The notes beneath the pieces were generated by a model. That model ran no database searches. It was not told where the DNA came from and was given only the letters and a program-made list of their open reading frames with translations. The position numbers and the translations under genes are program-made. From an uncultured Gellertiella sp. (GTDB lineage Bacteria > Pseudomonadota > Alphaproteobacteria > Rhizobiales > Rhizobiaceae): a stretch of DNA of 64,000 nt. Within the stretch, counting starts at the first letter, position 1; the number at the start of each line of letters is the position of its first letter. Positions 1 through 7,973 of this stretch are shown here, one piece after another. The stretch spans positions 3,316,001 to 3,380,000 of the forward strand of contig NZ_OY735139.1 in the NCBI RefSeq assembly GCF_963457605.1, read 5' to 3'.

Positions 1-1447
1 TTTGCAGCGGCTGGTGGTCCCATGGGTAATAGGCCCCGTTGCGCAGCGCCTCATAGACCACCCAGCGCCGCGCCTGGCTTTCGCGCACGGCAGCGTCAAA
101 GGCCTGCATGTCCCAGCGCGCCTGGCGCTGGCGGACGAAATCGGCAAGCACTTCGGCATGGGCGGGATCAGCCGCCAGATTGGCAAGTTCCTTCGGGTCG
201 GCCTCAAGGTCGTAAAGCTGGTCGGGGTCGAGCGTGCAATGCACATATTTCCATCTTCCGGACCGGATGCCGACCAGCGGCGCATAGGAGCCTTCGGCGG
301 CATATTCCATCAGCACCGGTGCCGCCCGCGCGCCGCCATCGATCATCCCGGTCAGGCTCATGCCGTCGGTCCAGGGCATGATCTCATCCATCGAGATGCC
401 CGCGAGATCGGCAAGCGTCGGGGTGACGTCGAGATTGGAAACCGGTGTCCGGAGCGTGGCGGGGGCAATGCCGGGACCGGCAATCATCAGCGGCACCCGG
501 GCAGAGCCCTCGAAGAAGTTCATCTTGAACCACAGGCCGCGCTCGCCCAGCATGTCGCCATGGTCGGAGCAGAACAGGATCAGCGTATTGTCGAGCATCC
601 GGGTGCGGGCCAGCGTGTCGAGGAGTTCGCCGACCTTCTCGTCGATGTAGGAAATATTGGCGAAATAGGCCCGGCGGCTGTTGCTTATGTCCTCTTCGGT
701 GACATTGAAATTGTCGTAGTCGCAGGCATGGATCAGCCGCAGCGAATGCGGGTCCTGCCGATCCATGGCGAGGGCCCCGACCTCGGGCTGAAGATGCGGG
801 CAATCCTCGTAGAGATCCCAGAATTTCCGCCGCGCCACATAGGGATCGTGCGGATGGGTGAAGGAGACGGTCAGGCACCAGGGGCGGCGGCTGTCGTCAT
901 CTTTCTCGCGGGCGAGATGATAGAGCTTCTGGTTGGCGAGGAAGGCGACCTCGTCGTCATATTCCATCTGGTTGGTGATCTCGGCGACACCCGCCCCGGT
1001 CACCGAACCGAGATTGTGATACCACCAGTCGATCCGCTCGCCGGGCTTGCGGTAATCCGGCGTCCAGCCGAAATCGGCGGGATAGATGTCGGTCGTCAGC
1101 CGCTCCTCGAAACCGTGCAACTGGTCCGGCCCGACGAAATGCATCTTGCCCGACAGCGCCGTGTAATAGCCGGCGCGGCGCAGGTGATGGGCATAGGTCG
1201 GGATCGAGGACACATATTCGGCGGCATTGTCATAGACGCGGGTGCGGCTCGGCAATTGCCCGGCCATGAAGGAGGCGCGGGCGGGCGCGCAGAGCGGCGA
1301 GGACGTATAGTTGTTGACGAACCGGGCCGAGCGGCGGGCCAGCGCCTTCAGGTTCGGCGCATGCAGGAAATCGGCCGGACCATCGGGAAAGAAGGTCCCG
1401 TTCAGCTGGTCCACCATGATGATCAGGATATCCGGTCGCCGTGTCAT
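1..1447 (-). CDS. betC: Choline-sulfatase, 3'-truncated by the window edge
   Basis: Hydrolyses choline-O-sulfate to choline and sulfate, feeding glycine betaine synthesis in the cytoplasm. The minus-strand frame is open from the ATG at 1447 to the window edge (482 codons). Choline sulfatases are about 500 residues, so only a short C-terminus is missing. The N-terminus reads MTRRPDILIIMVDQ, with the sulfatase metal-site Asp, and residues 53-57 are CAPAR, the C-x-P-x-R formylglycine signature. The start codon overlaps the betI stop in an ATGA (1444-1447), so the two are probably translationally coupled. In Sinorhizobium the order is betI-C-B-A; betB and betA would lie beyond the left edge. The family call is strong; the choline sulfate substrate is inferred from the betI linkage and sequence character. 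Confidence 0.9.
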   Translation of the reverse strand, partial: MTRRPDILIIMVDQLNGTFFPDGPADFLHAPNLKALARRSARFVNNYTSSPLCAPARASFMAGQLPSRTRVYDNAAEYVSSIPTYAHHLRRAGYYTALSGKMHFVGPDQLHGFEERLTTDIYPADFGWTPDYRKPGERIDWWYHNLGSVTGAGVAEITNQMEYDDEVAFLANQKLYHLAREKDDDSRRPWCLTVSFTHPHDPYVARRKFWDLYEDCPHLQPEVGALAMDRQDPHSLRLIHACDYDNFNVTEEDISNSRRAYFANISYIDEKVGELLDTLARTRMLDNTLILFCSDHGDMLGERGLWFKMNFFEGSARVPLMIAGPGIAPATLRTPVSNLDVTPTLADLAGISMDEIMPWTDGMSLTGMIDGGARAAPVLMEYAAEGSYAPLVGIRSGRWKYVHCTLDPDQLYDLEADPKELANLAADPAHAEVLADFVRQRQARWDMQAFDAAVRESQARRWVVYEALRNGAYYPWDHQPLQ

Positions 1448-2046
1448 GCCCTCATCCCCTTGTGCCCGCAGCGTGACAGCTGCGCATTCAGATAATCCTC
1501 GGTCAGGCTGATCGAGGCCTCGATGCTCACAGGGGCCGAGCGCAGTCCCTGGCGGATATAGAGCCCGTCGATCATCGCGGCGGTGCCCTCGGCAATCCGC
1601 CGGGCATCCTCGCCGGGCACCAGCGCCTTCAGCGCCCCATGGAGATTGGAATGCAGGCGGCGAGCATAGACGACCAGCAGCCGCCGGGTTTCTTCCGAGC
1701 GCTGCGCCTCGACATAGAAGGCAAGCCAGGCGGCAATCGTCGCAGGCGCAAACTGCCCGGCATTGAAATTGGTGCGGATGATCGCCGACAGCCGGGCGCG
1801 CGGGGTTTCGGCCCGCTTCAGCTCGTCCACCACCTCGTCATGCAGCTGGCGCAGCAGCGAGCGCATGGTCTCGATCAGCAGCTGTTCCTTGCTGCCGAAA
1901 TAGTGATGGGCAAGGGCAGGCGAGACGCCCGCCTGACGGGCGATTTCCGACATGGTGACGGACAGCGAGCCGTGATCGCCGATCGCCTTCAGCGCGGCAT
2001 CCACCAGCGCCTTGCGGCGGATCGGTTCCATTCCAGTTTTCGGCAT
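1444..2046 (-). CDS. betI: BetI, TetR-family repressor of the bet operon
   Basis: Choline-responsive TetR-family repressor of betaine synthesis genes, 200 residues as usual for BetI. The start at 2046 gives MPKTGMEPIRRKALVDAAL, closely matching the BetI N-terminus known from other bacteria. An upstream in-frame ATG at 2094 would add 16 atypical residues. The helix-turn-helix lies at about residues 27-48 (MSEIARQAGVSPALAHHYF). An AGGGA Shine-Dalgarno precedes the chosen start. It is the first gene of a betI-betC operon with a 4-nt overlap. A near-palindrome of the BetI operator type lies about 33 bp upstream, consistent with autorepression. Confidence 0.93.
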   Translation of the reverse strand: MPKTGMEPIRRKALVDAALKAIGDHGSLSVTMSEIARQAGVSPALAHHYFGSKEQLLIETMRSLLRQLHDEVVDELKRAETPRARLSAIIRTNFNAGQFAPATIAAWLAFYVEAQRSEETRRLLVVYARRLHSNLHGALKALVPGEDARRIAEGTAAMIDGLYIRQGLRSAPVSIEASISLTEDYLNAQLSRCGHKGMRA

Positions 2047-2078
2047 CTGCTCATCCCTTGATAGAAGCCAGATTATTT

Positions 2079-2098
2079 TTAATTGACGCATCAATCAA
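2079..2098 (-). promoter_or_regulatory. Candidate BetI operator
   Basis: The core ATTGA-CGCA-TCAAT (2082-2095) is an inverted repeat with 5-bp arms inside TTAATTGACGCATCAATCAA. It lies 33 bp upstream of the betI start. BetI sites in other proteobacteria have the same ATTGA/TCAAT arms. Binding here is inferred. Confidence 0.65.
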
Positions 2099-2304
2099 CA
2101 AAAATCTGAACCGGCGGGGAGCGTGGTCAACAGGCAGTTTCAAAGGGGGCGAAAAAAGGCGGAAAATGGGGAGGTGACGTTGCCCCGGTCCTCTTCAGCA
2201 TTCGTGATTTGCGGGGCAGGGGTCGCTGCATTAGAATGCGCTTGTCAAAGACCGGGGCGGCTCACGCCGTCTGCCATTTTTGCCAGGATTTTTTCGTCTC
2301 GACC

Positions 2305-2589
2305 ATGGCCGGATTTCTGATGCGTATTTTCGCCCGCCTGTGCCTTGCCCTCAGCCTCTTGCTGCCATTGCCCGGCCTTGCCGGAGCATCGGCAAAGCGG
2401 GAATGGGTGGGTGGCACCATCCTTCTCATCACCCGCACCATGATCCTGCTCAGCGATGGCAGGACCTATGTTTTTCCCCGGGAACAGGACCTCAGCCTTG
2501 ACGGGTTCATGACCGGCACCATGGTGCGGATCATTTATGTCCAAATTGGCGCGCGCCGCGTGATCAAGGATGTCGATTACCTGCGCTGA
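2305..2589 (+). CDS. Small secreted protein related to DUF1344
   Basis: Predicted exported protein of 94 residues, function unknown. The N-terminus (MAGFLMRIFARLCLALSLLL then PLPGLAGASA) is a typical signal peptide. The mature part contains GGTILLITRTMILLSDGRTYVF, which parallels the segment GSITAVSPHMLKLSDGQTYSF of the neighbour at 2852, so the two are distant paralogues. An alternative ATG at 2320 would shorten the signal peptide by five residues; neither start has a strong Shine-Dalgarno. The gene stands alone, 250 bp before the related gene. Confidence 0.65.
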   Translation: MAGFLMRIFARLCLALSLLLPLPGLAGASAKREWVGGTILLITRTMILLSDGRTYVFPREQDLSLDGFMTGTMVRIIYVQIGARRVIKDVDYLR

Positions 2590-2763
2590 CCGGTGAAGCA
2601 GGCGAGAGTGTGAATGGCTGGCTTCGATTGTGCGGATTTGGTGGCGACGCGGTCAATGCTGTCCCCGAATATGGCGAAAGCGCGGAAAAATGCCCCGCGC
2701 CAACATTAAGTATCTTTAATTTGAACGCACGAAATCAGCGGTTTAGCGTCTGCCTCGAAGCTT

Positions 2764-2811
2764 GGAAGGATGCCGGGGGGGAAACTCCACCCGCCCGCCC
2801 CGCATCCTTCC
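2764..2811 (+). other. Strong hairpin in the leader of the DUF1344 gene
   Basis: A perfect 10-bp inverted repeat, GGAAGGATGC (2764-2773) and GCATCCTTCC (2802-2811), is extended inward by a G run facing CCCC after one bulged base. It lies about 30 nt upstream of the Shine-Dalgarno of the gene at 2852. There is no T-run, so it may be a leader structure rather than a terminator. The rest of 2590-2851 shows nothing else clear. Confidence 0.5.
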
Positions 2812-2851
2812 CGGACTTCACCCGTTCCATAACCTTTCGAGGATAGACACC

Positions 2852-3100
2852 ATGCGGAAACTTCTGACTTCATTCGTGCTTGTCGCTGCCGTCGGCGCAT
2901 CGTCTGCCGCCTTTGCCGCCACATCCAGTGGCAGCATCACGGCGGTATCCCCGCACATGCTGAAGCTCAGCGATGGCCAGACCTATAGTTTCTCTCCCAA
3001 GCTCAAGGTCAAGGGCCTGAAGATCGGCCAGAAGGTTACGGTGACCTTCGACGTTGCCAACAAGAAGAACGTTGCAACGGCCGTTACCCCGGCGAAGTGA
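2852..3100 (+). CDS. DUF1344-family small secreted protein
   Basis: Periplasmic or secreted protein of 82 residues in a family common in rhizobia, function unknown. The N-terminal signal peptide (about residues 1-22, ending near AAFAA) is followed by a compact beta-rich region with the LSDGQTYSF motif and a lysine-rich C-terminus. The start at 2852 has GAGGA spaced 8 nt upstream; longer in-frame starts would run through the leader hairpin. A Rho-independent terminator follows at 3150, so it is probably monocistronic. Confidence 0.8.
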   Translation: MRKLLTSFVLVAAVGASSAAFAATSSGSITAVSPHMLKLSDGQTYSFSPKLKVKGLKIGQKVTVTFDVANKKNVATAVTPAK

Positions 3101-3149
3101 ACCCGTGAAAAATTCCGGCTCCTGAACTCGGTTCGGGAGATGGATGAGG

Positions 3150-3184
3150 AAGAGGCGGCCGGTTATCCCCTGGCTGCCTCTTTT
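3150..3184 (+). terminator. Rho-independent terminator after the DUF1344 gene
   Basis: Stem AGAGGCGGCC (3151-3160) pairs with GGCTGCCTCT (3172-3181) with one G-U pair and is followed by a run of Ts. Confidence 0.75.
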
Positions 3185-3305
3185 GCGTATGGGCATTTGC
3201 CGGGCCCTGTTCTGCGACCACCGGTCGCGACCTCTTCTCTTTTCATTTCCGGGGGCAGCCCACCATTTTCATCCATAACCAGATCTGCAATCCCGGAGAG
3301 ATACG

Positions 3306-3501
3306 ATGACCAATATCCATACTGGCGGCGGTCTGCCCACGGGCTTCGCGCCCGGTTCGAAATGGGGCTGGTTTGCGGCGCTCGGGCTGCTGTTGGCCGG
3401 CAAGCAGCCTCTGGGTGCTCGGCATCTTCCTCTCCGTCGACCTGATGATCCAGGGCTTCAGCCTGATCGCCCTGGCGCTGGCATTGCGGCGGATTGCCTG
3501 A
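3306..3501 (+). pseudogene. Decayed HdeD-family membrane protein gene
   Basis: The first frame starts after a good GGAGAG site and encodes MTNIHTGGGLPTGFAPGSKW followed by GWFAALGLLLA, which looks like the N-terminus and first helix of an HdeD (DUF308) protein. From about 3411 the adjacent frame reads LWVLGIFLSVDLMIQGFSL then IALALALRRIA and a stop at 3499-3501, which looks like the C-terminal end of the same family. HdeD proteins are about 180 residues, so the central helices are deleted and the remaining halves are out of frame. Family assignment is from remembered motifs. Confidence 0.65.
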
Positions 3502-3607
3502 GAGAGCCGTGTCATAAAAATTTCATGGACGAAGCTACTGATTATTCAGAATATTCATATTTACTATCCGGGAATGTTCTTTACCTTATGAGTCCCGGAG
3601 CCCAGAG

Positions 3608-5461
3608 ATGACGATTGCCCCCAGCGCGCCCGCTGACCTGCTTCGCCTGTTTGCGGGGCAGGATCTCGTCACCCTTGCCAAGCTGGTGGCAGCCAATGCC
3701 TTCCAGCCTATCGTGGAGAGTGGCTCCGGCGCGGTCTTCGGCTATGAATCGCTGTTGCGCGGTCATGATCGTCTCGGCTTTTCCTCGCCGCTCGATTTTC
3801 TCGATCATGTCGAGCGCAACGGGCAATTGCTGCCGGTCGAGCAGATGCTGTCGGCGCGGGCGCTGAGCATGTTTGCCACCATCCCGTCCTTCCAGTCGGC
3901 GACCCTGTTCCTCAATCTCGACGTGCGGCTGATTGCCCATGGCGAGGAGCTGGCCGACAGCCTGCTCAGCCACATGCGCGCCACCGGCATTCCGCCATCC
4001 TCCGTCTGCTTCGAGCTTTCCGAGCGCTTCGACAATACCAGCGTGCCGGAATTTGCCGCCCTTGTGACCTACATGCGCCAGGCGGGCTTCAAGCTCGCCA
4101 TCGACGATTACGGCGCCGGGCATGGCGAGATGAACCTGCTGTGCGACTATCAGGTCGACTATCTCAAGATCGACCGCCACATGGTGAGCGGCATCGACCA
4201 GAATCCGCGCAAGCGGCATCTGTTCAAGAACACCGTCACCATGGCCCATGCGCTCGGCATCCGGGTGATTGCCGAAGGGGTGGAGACGGAGGCGGAGTTT
4301 CTGGCCTGCCGGGATTTCGGTGCCGATCTCGTGCAGGGCTGGTTCATTGCCCGCCCGACGCTCGAAATCGCCGACCTGCGCCAGTCCTATCCCCAATTGC
4401 CCGCCCTCGGCGTCACCCGCTCGGCAGCGGGCCAGAGCGACGAGGCGCTGATCCGGCGGCAGATGGAGGTGATCCCGGCGATCCCGGAAGGGGTGAGCCT
4501 CGATTTTGTCTTCCAGCTGTTTCGCAGCAATCCCAGCCAGACCTTCTTTCCGGTGCTGAACGCCAATGGCGAACCGCGCGGTGTCATCCGCGAACAGGCG
4601 CTGAAGGCCTATATCTACCAGCCCTTCGGGCGCGATCTGCTGTCCAACCCCTTCTACCGCCGTTCCATAGGGGAATTCGTCGAAGCGGCCCCGGTGATCG
4701 GGCTCGACGCGGATGCCGATCAGCTGGCCTCGATCTTCACCAATCTCGAAGGCAATGACTGCATCCTGCTCACCGAAAACCTGCGCTATGCCGGGGTGGT
4801 CTCGCCTGCCGCCATGGTCAGGCTCTTCAACGACAAGCAGCTGAAGCATGCGCGCGACCAGAACCCGCTGACCGGCCTTCCCGGCAACAATGCGATCCAC
4901 GATTATCTTCTGGCCCGCGCCCGCGATACCGGTCGCCTCCGGCATTTCTGCTACGGCGATTTCGACCATTTCAAGCCGTTCAACGATGTCTACGGCTTCT
5001 CGCGCGGCGACATGGCGATCTCGCTGTTTGCCGCGCTGATGCGCCGGTCCTTCCTCGCCGAAACCGCCTTTCTCGGCCATATCGGCGGTGATGATTTCTT
5101 CATCGGCACGGCGGACATGGACCCCGCCGCACTGCATGCGACACTGGCCCGGCTGATCGAGGATTTCAGCACGGATGCCTGCAGCCTCTACAGCGCCCAG
5201 GACCAGCAACGGCTCGGCATCGAGGCGCTGGACCGGGCGGGCGAACCGGCCTTCTTCCCGCTGCTGCGCTGTTCCATCGCCGTGCTGGAAGTGCCGGAAG
5301 GCGAGGTGCTGTCCGATCTCGCCGCCGTCAGCCGCCGGATCGCGGAGCTCAAAAGCCAGTCGAAGAAAAGCCCCTATGGTCTGGTGTTCGGCAGGCTCAG
5401 TTCTCCCTGTGACGACAGGGGCACGACCGAGGTGCCGGGGCTCGTGCAGGGCCTGGCGTGA
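3608..5461 (+). CDS. EAL-CBS-GGDEF protein with degenerate signature motifs
   Basis: Predicted cytoplasmic c-di-GMP protein of 617 residues without membrane segments. An EAL domain (about residues 20-260) comes first, with ESL at 47-49 in place of EAL, then ELSERF, DDYGAGH, KID, AEGVET and QGWFIARP. A CBS-pair-like linker follows (about 270-400), then a GGDEF domain (about 420-590) with GGDDF near 495. The order EAL then GGDEF is the reverse of the common one. Most EAL metal ligands are present, so phosphodiesterase activity is plausible; GGDDF makes cyclase activity uncertain. The start at 3608 has an upstream GGAG. An AT-rich leader (3502-3607) precedes it. Confidence 0.85.
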   Translation: MTIAPSAPADLLRLFAGQDLVTLAKLVAANAFQPIVESGSGAVFGYESLLRGHDRLGFSSPLDFLDHVERNGQLLPVEQMLSARALSMFATIPSFQSATLFLNLDVRLIAHGEELADSLLSHMRATGIPPSSVCFELSERFDNTSVPEFAALVTYMRQAGFKLAIDDYGAGHGEMNLLCDYQVDYLKIDRHMVSGIDQNPRKRHLFKNTVTMAHALGIRVIAEGVETEAEFLACRDFGADLVQGWFIARPTLEIADLRQSYPQLPALGVTRSAAGQSDEALIRRQMEVIPAIPEGVSLDFVFQLFRSNPSQTFFPVLNANGEPRGVIREQALKAYIYQPFGRDLLSNPFYRRSIGEFVEAAPVIGLDADADQLASIFTNLEGNDCILLTENLRYAGVVSPAAMVRLFNDKQLKHARDQNPLTGLPGNNAIHDYLLARARDTGRLRHFCYGDFDHFKPFNDVYGFSRGDMAISLFAALMRRSFLAETAFLGHIGGDDFFIGTADMDPAALHATLARLIEDFSTDACSLYSAQDQQRLGIEALDRAGEPAFFPLLRCSIAVLEVPEGEVLSDLAAVSRRIAELKSQSKKSPYGLVFGRLSSPCDDRGTTEVPGLVQGLA

Positions 5462-5593
5462 TCAGGGTGGGGAAAAGGGGCCGAACACCGCAGCGTCCTG
5501 ATGTCGCGTCGGTTCCCGCTTGAAAAACCGAAGACTTCGGCCTTTATGGAGAGGGGGACTTTTGCCATCCTCCCCGAGACCGGAGCATTCTTC

Positions 5594-6592
5594 ATGACCT
5601 TGCCGAACGAAATGTCCTATGTCGCCCTGCCTGTTCCGGGCGGGCCGGAAGCGATGCAGATGGCGCGCGGTCCGCTGCCTGTTGCAAAGCCGGGCGAGTT
5701 GCTGGTGCGGGTCGGGGCCTCGGGCGTCAACCGCCCGGATATGCTGCAGCGGACGGGGGCCTATCCGCCGCCCCGGGATGCAAGCCCGGTGCTTGGCCTC
5801 GAGGTCGCGGGCGAGGTGGTGGCGGTTGGCGAAGGCGTCACCCGCTTCAGGCCCGGCGACCAGGTGGCAGCCCTTGCCAATGGCGGCGGCTATGCCGAAT
5901 ATTGCACGGTGCCCTCCACCCAGGCGCTGCCTTTTCCGAAGGGCTATGACGCGGTCAGGGCGGCGGGCCTGCCGGAAACCTTCTTCACCGTCTGGGCCAA
6001 TCTCTTCCAGATGGCGGGCCTGACCGAGGGCGAGACGGTGCTGATCCATGGCGGCACCTCGGGCATCGGCACCACCGCCATCCAGCTCGCCAAAGCTTTT
6101 GGCGCGACGGTCTACACGACCGCGGGTTCGGCGGAAAAATGCGCCGTCTGCACCTCGCTCGGCGCGGTCAGGGCGATCAATTACCGCGAGGAGGATTTCG
6201 CCGAAGTGCTGAAGGCGGAAACGTCAGGGCGCGGCGTCGACACCATCCTCGACATGATCGGTGCCCCCTATTTCGACAAGAACATCGCCTCGCTCGCCCG
6301 CGATGGCTGCCTGTCGATCATCGCCTTTCTCGGCGGCGCGAAGATCGAGGGCTTCGACCTGACGCCGATCATGGTGAAGCGCCTGATGGTGACGGGCTCG
6401 ACCATGCGCCCGCGCACGGTGGCCGAAAAGCAGGCGATCCGCGACGAACTGCTCGAAGAGGTCTGGCCGCTGCTGGACGCGGGCACCGTCGCCCCGGTCA
6501 TCCACCGCGTCCTGCCCTTTGCGCAGGTTGTCGAGGCGCACCGGCTGATGGAATCCGGCACCCATATCGGCAAGATCATCCTGAAGCACTGA
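5594..6592 (+). CDS. NAD(P)H-quinone oxidoreductase, zinc-free MDR family
   Basis: Medium-chain dehydrogenase/reductase of 332 residues that probably reduces quinones with NADPH in the cytoplasm. It carries the [17 protein letters not shown] segment of the PIG3/QOR branch and the nucleotide-binding run [15 protein letters not shown]. No structural zinc cysteine cluster is present. The ATG at 5594 follows CGGAG; the frame is open to 5501 but that extension is low-complexity and has no site. A 13-bp palindrome (CCGAAG-A-CTTCGG, 5528-5540) lies upstream. It converges with the NRAMP gene, with a hairpin between them. Confidence 0.85.
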   Translation: MTLPNEMSYVALPVPGGPEAMQMARGPLPVAKPGELLVRVGASGVNRPDMLQRTGAYPPPRDASPVLGLEVAGEVVAVGEGVTRFRPGDQVAALANGGGYAEYCTVPSTQALPFPKGYDAVRAAGLPETFFTVWANLFQMAGLTEGETVLIHGGTSGIGTTAIQLAKAFGATVYTTAGSAEKCAVCTSLGAVRAINYREEDFAEVLKAETSGRGVDTILDMIGAPYFDKNIASLARDGCLSIIAFLGGAKIEGFDLTPIMVKRLMVTGSTMRPRTVAEKQAIRDELLEEVWPLLDAGTVAPVIHRVLPFAQVVEAHRLMESGTHIGKIILKH

Positions 6593-6600
6593 ACCGCCGG

Positions 6601-6633
6601 AGTTTGTCCGGTTCAGCATGCCCCTGACAAACT
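6601..6633. terminator. Hairpin between convergent genes, AGTTTGTC/GACAAACT
   Basis: Inverted repeat arms at 6601-6608 and 6626-6633 enclose CCGGTTCAGCATG. It sits between the convergent oxidoreductase and NRAMP genes and resembles the palindromes at 26374 and 36839, so it may be a bidirectional terminator or a degenerate member of that repeat family. Confidence 0.45.
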
Positions 6634-6641
6634 TCGGGAGA

Positions 6642-7967
6642 TCAGGCGGAAAAGGCGAAGAAGGCAAGGGTTGCCGCCGCCATCACGGCGGTTGCCAGCC
6701 AGCCTGCCAGAAGCAGCGGGCGGCTCAGCGTCAGGCGGCCCATGACGCGGCGATTGGTGGCGACCAGCATCATCACCACCATCAGCGGCGCGGCCAGCAC
6801 GCCGTTGATGACGGCGCTCCAGTAGAGCGCCTTGACCGGATCGACCGGGGTGAAGTTCAGGAACACGCCGCCGAAGGTGGCAAGGGCGATCACCGCATAA
6901 AAGGCCCTGGCCTCGCGCGGGCGGCGGTTCAGCCCTTCCACCCAGCCGAAGGTTTCGGAAACCGCATAAGCGGTCGAGCCCGCCAGCACCGGCACGGCGA
7001 GGAGGCCGGTGGCGATGATGCCGCAGGAAAACAGCGCGAAGGTGAAGGTGCCGGCAATCGGCCGGAGCGCCTCGGCGGCCTCCGCCGAGGTCTTGATGTC
7101 GGTGATCCCGTGGGCATGCATGGTGGCGGCGGTCGACATCACGATGAACAGCGCGATCAGGTTGGAAATGCCCATGCCGCTGATCGTGTCGAGCCGGATG
7201 CGGGCAAGCTCCGGGCCGGCGCTTTTCGGGGTGATGCAGAGCGGCTTCACATGCCTTCGGTGCAGCTCCTCCACCTCCTGACCCGTCTGCCAGAAGAACA
7301 GATAGGGGCTGATGGTGGTGCCGAGCACCGCGACCAGCGCCATCATGTGCGGGGCATCGAAGCTCAGGCTGGGGATCAGCGCTCCTTGCAGCGCCTCGGA
7401 GAGCGGCACATGGCTGGCAAACACCACCGCCACATAGGAAAACAGCGACAGCGTCGCCCATTTCAGGATGCGGGCATAGGTGTCGTAGCTGATGAACACT
7501 TCTGCCAGCACGCAGATTGCCCCGAACAGCAGGGTATAGACCAGCTCCGGCCCACCCGCCATCAGCCGCAGGGCCGCGCCCATCGCCCCGAGATCGGCCC
7601 CGAGATTGAAGACATTGGCGATGATCAGCAGCAGCACCACCAGGCGCAGCAGCCAGCGCGGATAATGGCGGCGCAGGTTTTGCGCGATGCCATAGCCGGT
7701 GACGCAGCCGATTTCCGCACTCACCGCCTGGATCGCCGCCATCAGCGGAAAGCTGAACACCAGCGTCCAGGAAAGGCCATAGCCGAATTGCGCGCCGACC
7801 TGGCTATAGGTGGCAATGCCGCTCGGATCATCATCGGCAGCGCCGGTGACAAGACCGGGGCCAAGGCTCGCAAGCAGGCCACCAGCGGCGGAGGAGGGGG
7901 TGGAATCGGCCGGGTTCTGATCCATGCGTGGATCTATAGCCGAGTTGCCGCTGTCACGTAATACCAA
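6642..7967 (-). CDS. NRAMP-family divalent metal transporter
   Basis: Inner-membrane NRAMP transporter of up to 441 residues with about eleven hydrophobic segments. The first conserved segment reads DDDPSGIATYSQ where classical Mn/Fe NRAMPs have DPGN, so the metal preference may differ. The start is uncertain. A TTG at 7967 has GAGAG directly upstream and lies 6 bp after the stop of the MFS gene, suggesting translational coupling. The ATG at 7925 has no clear site but would give a usual N-terminus (MDQNPADSTPSSA). Confidence 0.85.
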   Translation of the reverse strand: MVLRDSGNSAIDPRMDQNPADSTPSSAAGGLLASLGPGLVTGAADDDPSGIATYSQVGAQFGYGLSWTLVFSFPLMAAIQAVSAEIGCVTGYGIAQNLRRHYPRWLLRLVVLLLIIANVFNLGADLGAMGAALRLMAGGPELVYTLLFGAICVLAEVFISYDTYARILKWATLSLFSYVAVVFASHVPLSEALQGALIPSLSFDAPHMMALVAVLGTTISPYLFFWQTGQEVEELHRRHVKPLCITPKSAGPELARIRLDTISGMGISNLIALFIVMSTAATMHAHGITDIKTSAEAAEALRPIAGTFTFALFSCGIIATGLLAVPVLAGSTAYAVSETFGWVEGLNRRPREARAFYAVIALATFGGVFLNFTPVDPVKALYWSAVINGVLAAPLMVVMMLVATNRRVMGRLTLSRPLLLAGWLATAVMAAATLAFFAFSA

Positions 7968-7973
7968 GCTCTC

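Noticed and set aside
2-1495. Plus-strand open frame of 497 codons over betC
   Set aside because: The minus strand encodes a clear sulfatase with the CAPAR motif; the plus frame is a high-GC shadow.
3581-5209. Minus-strand open frame of 542 codons over the EAL-GGDEF gene
   Set aside because: The plus strand shows ordered EAL and GGDEF motifs; the minus frame shows none.
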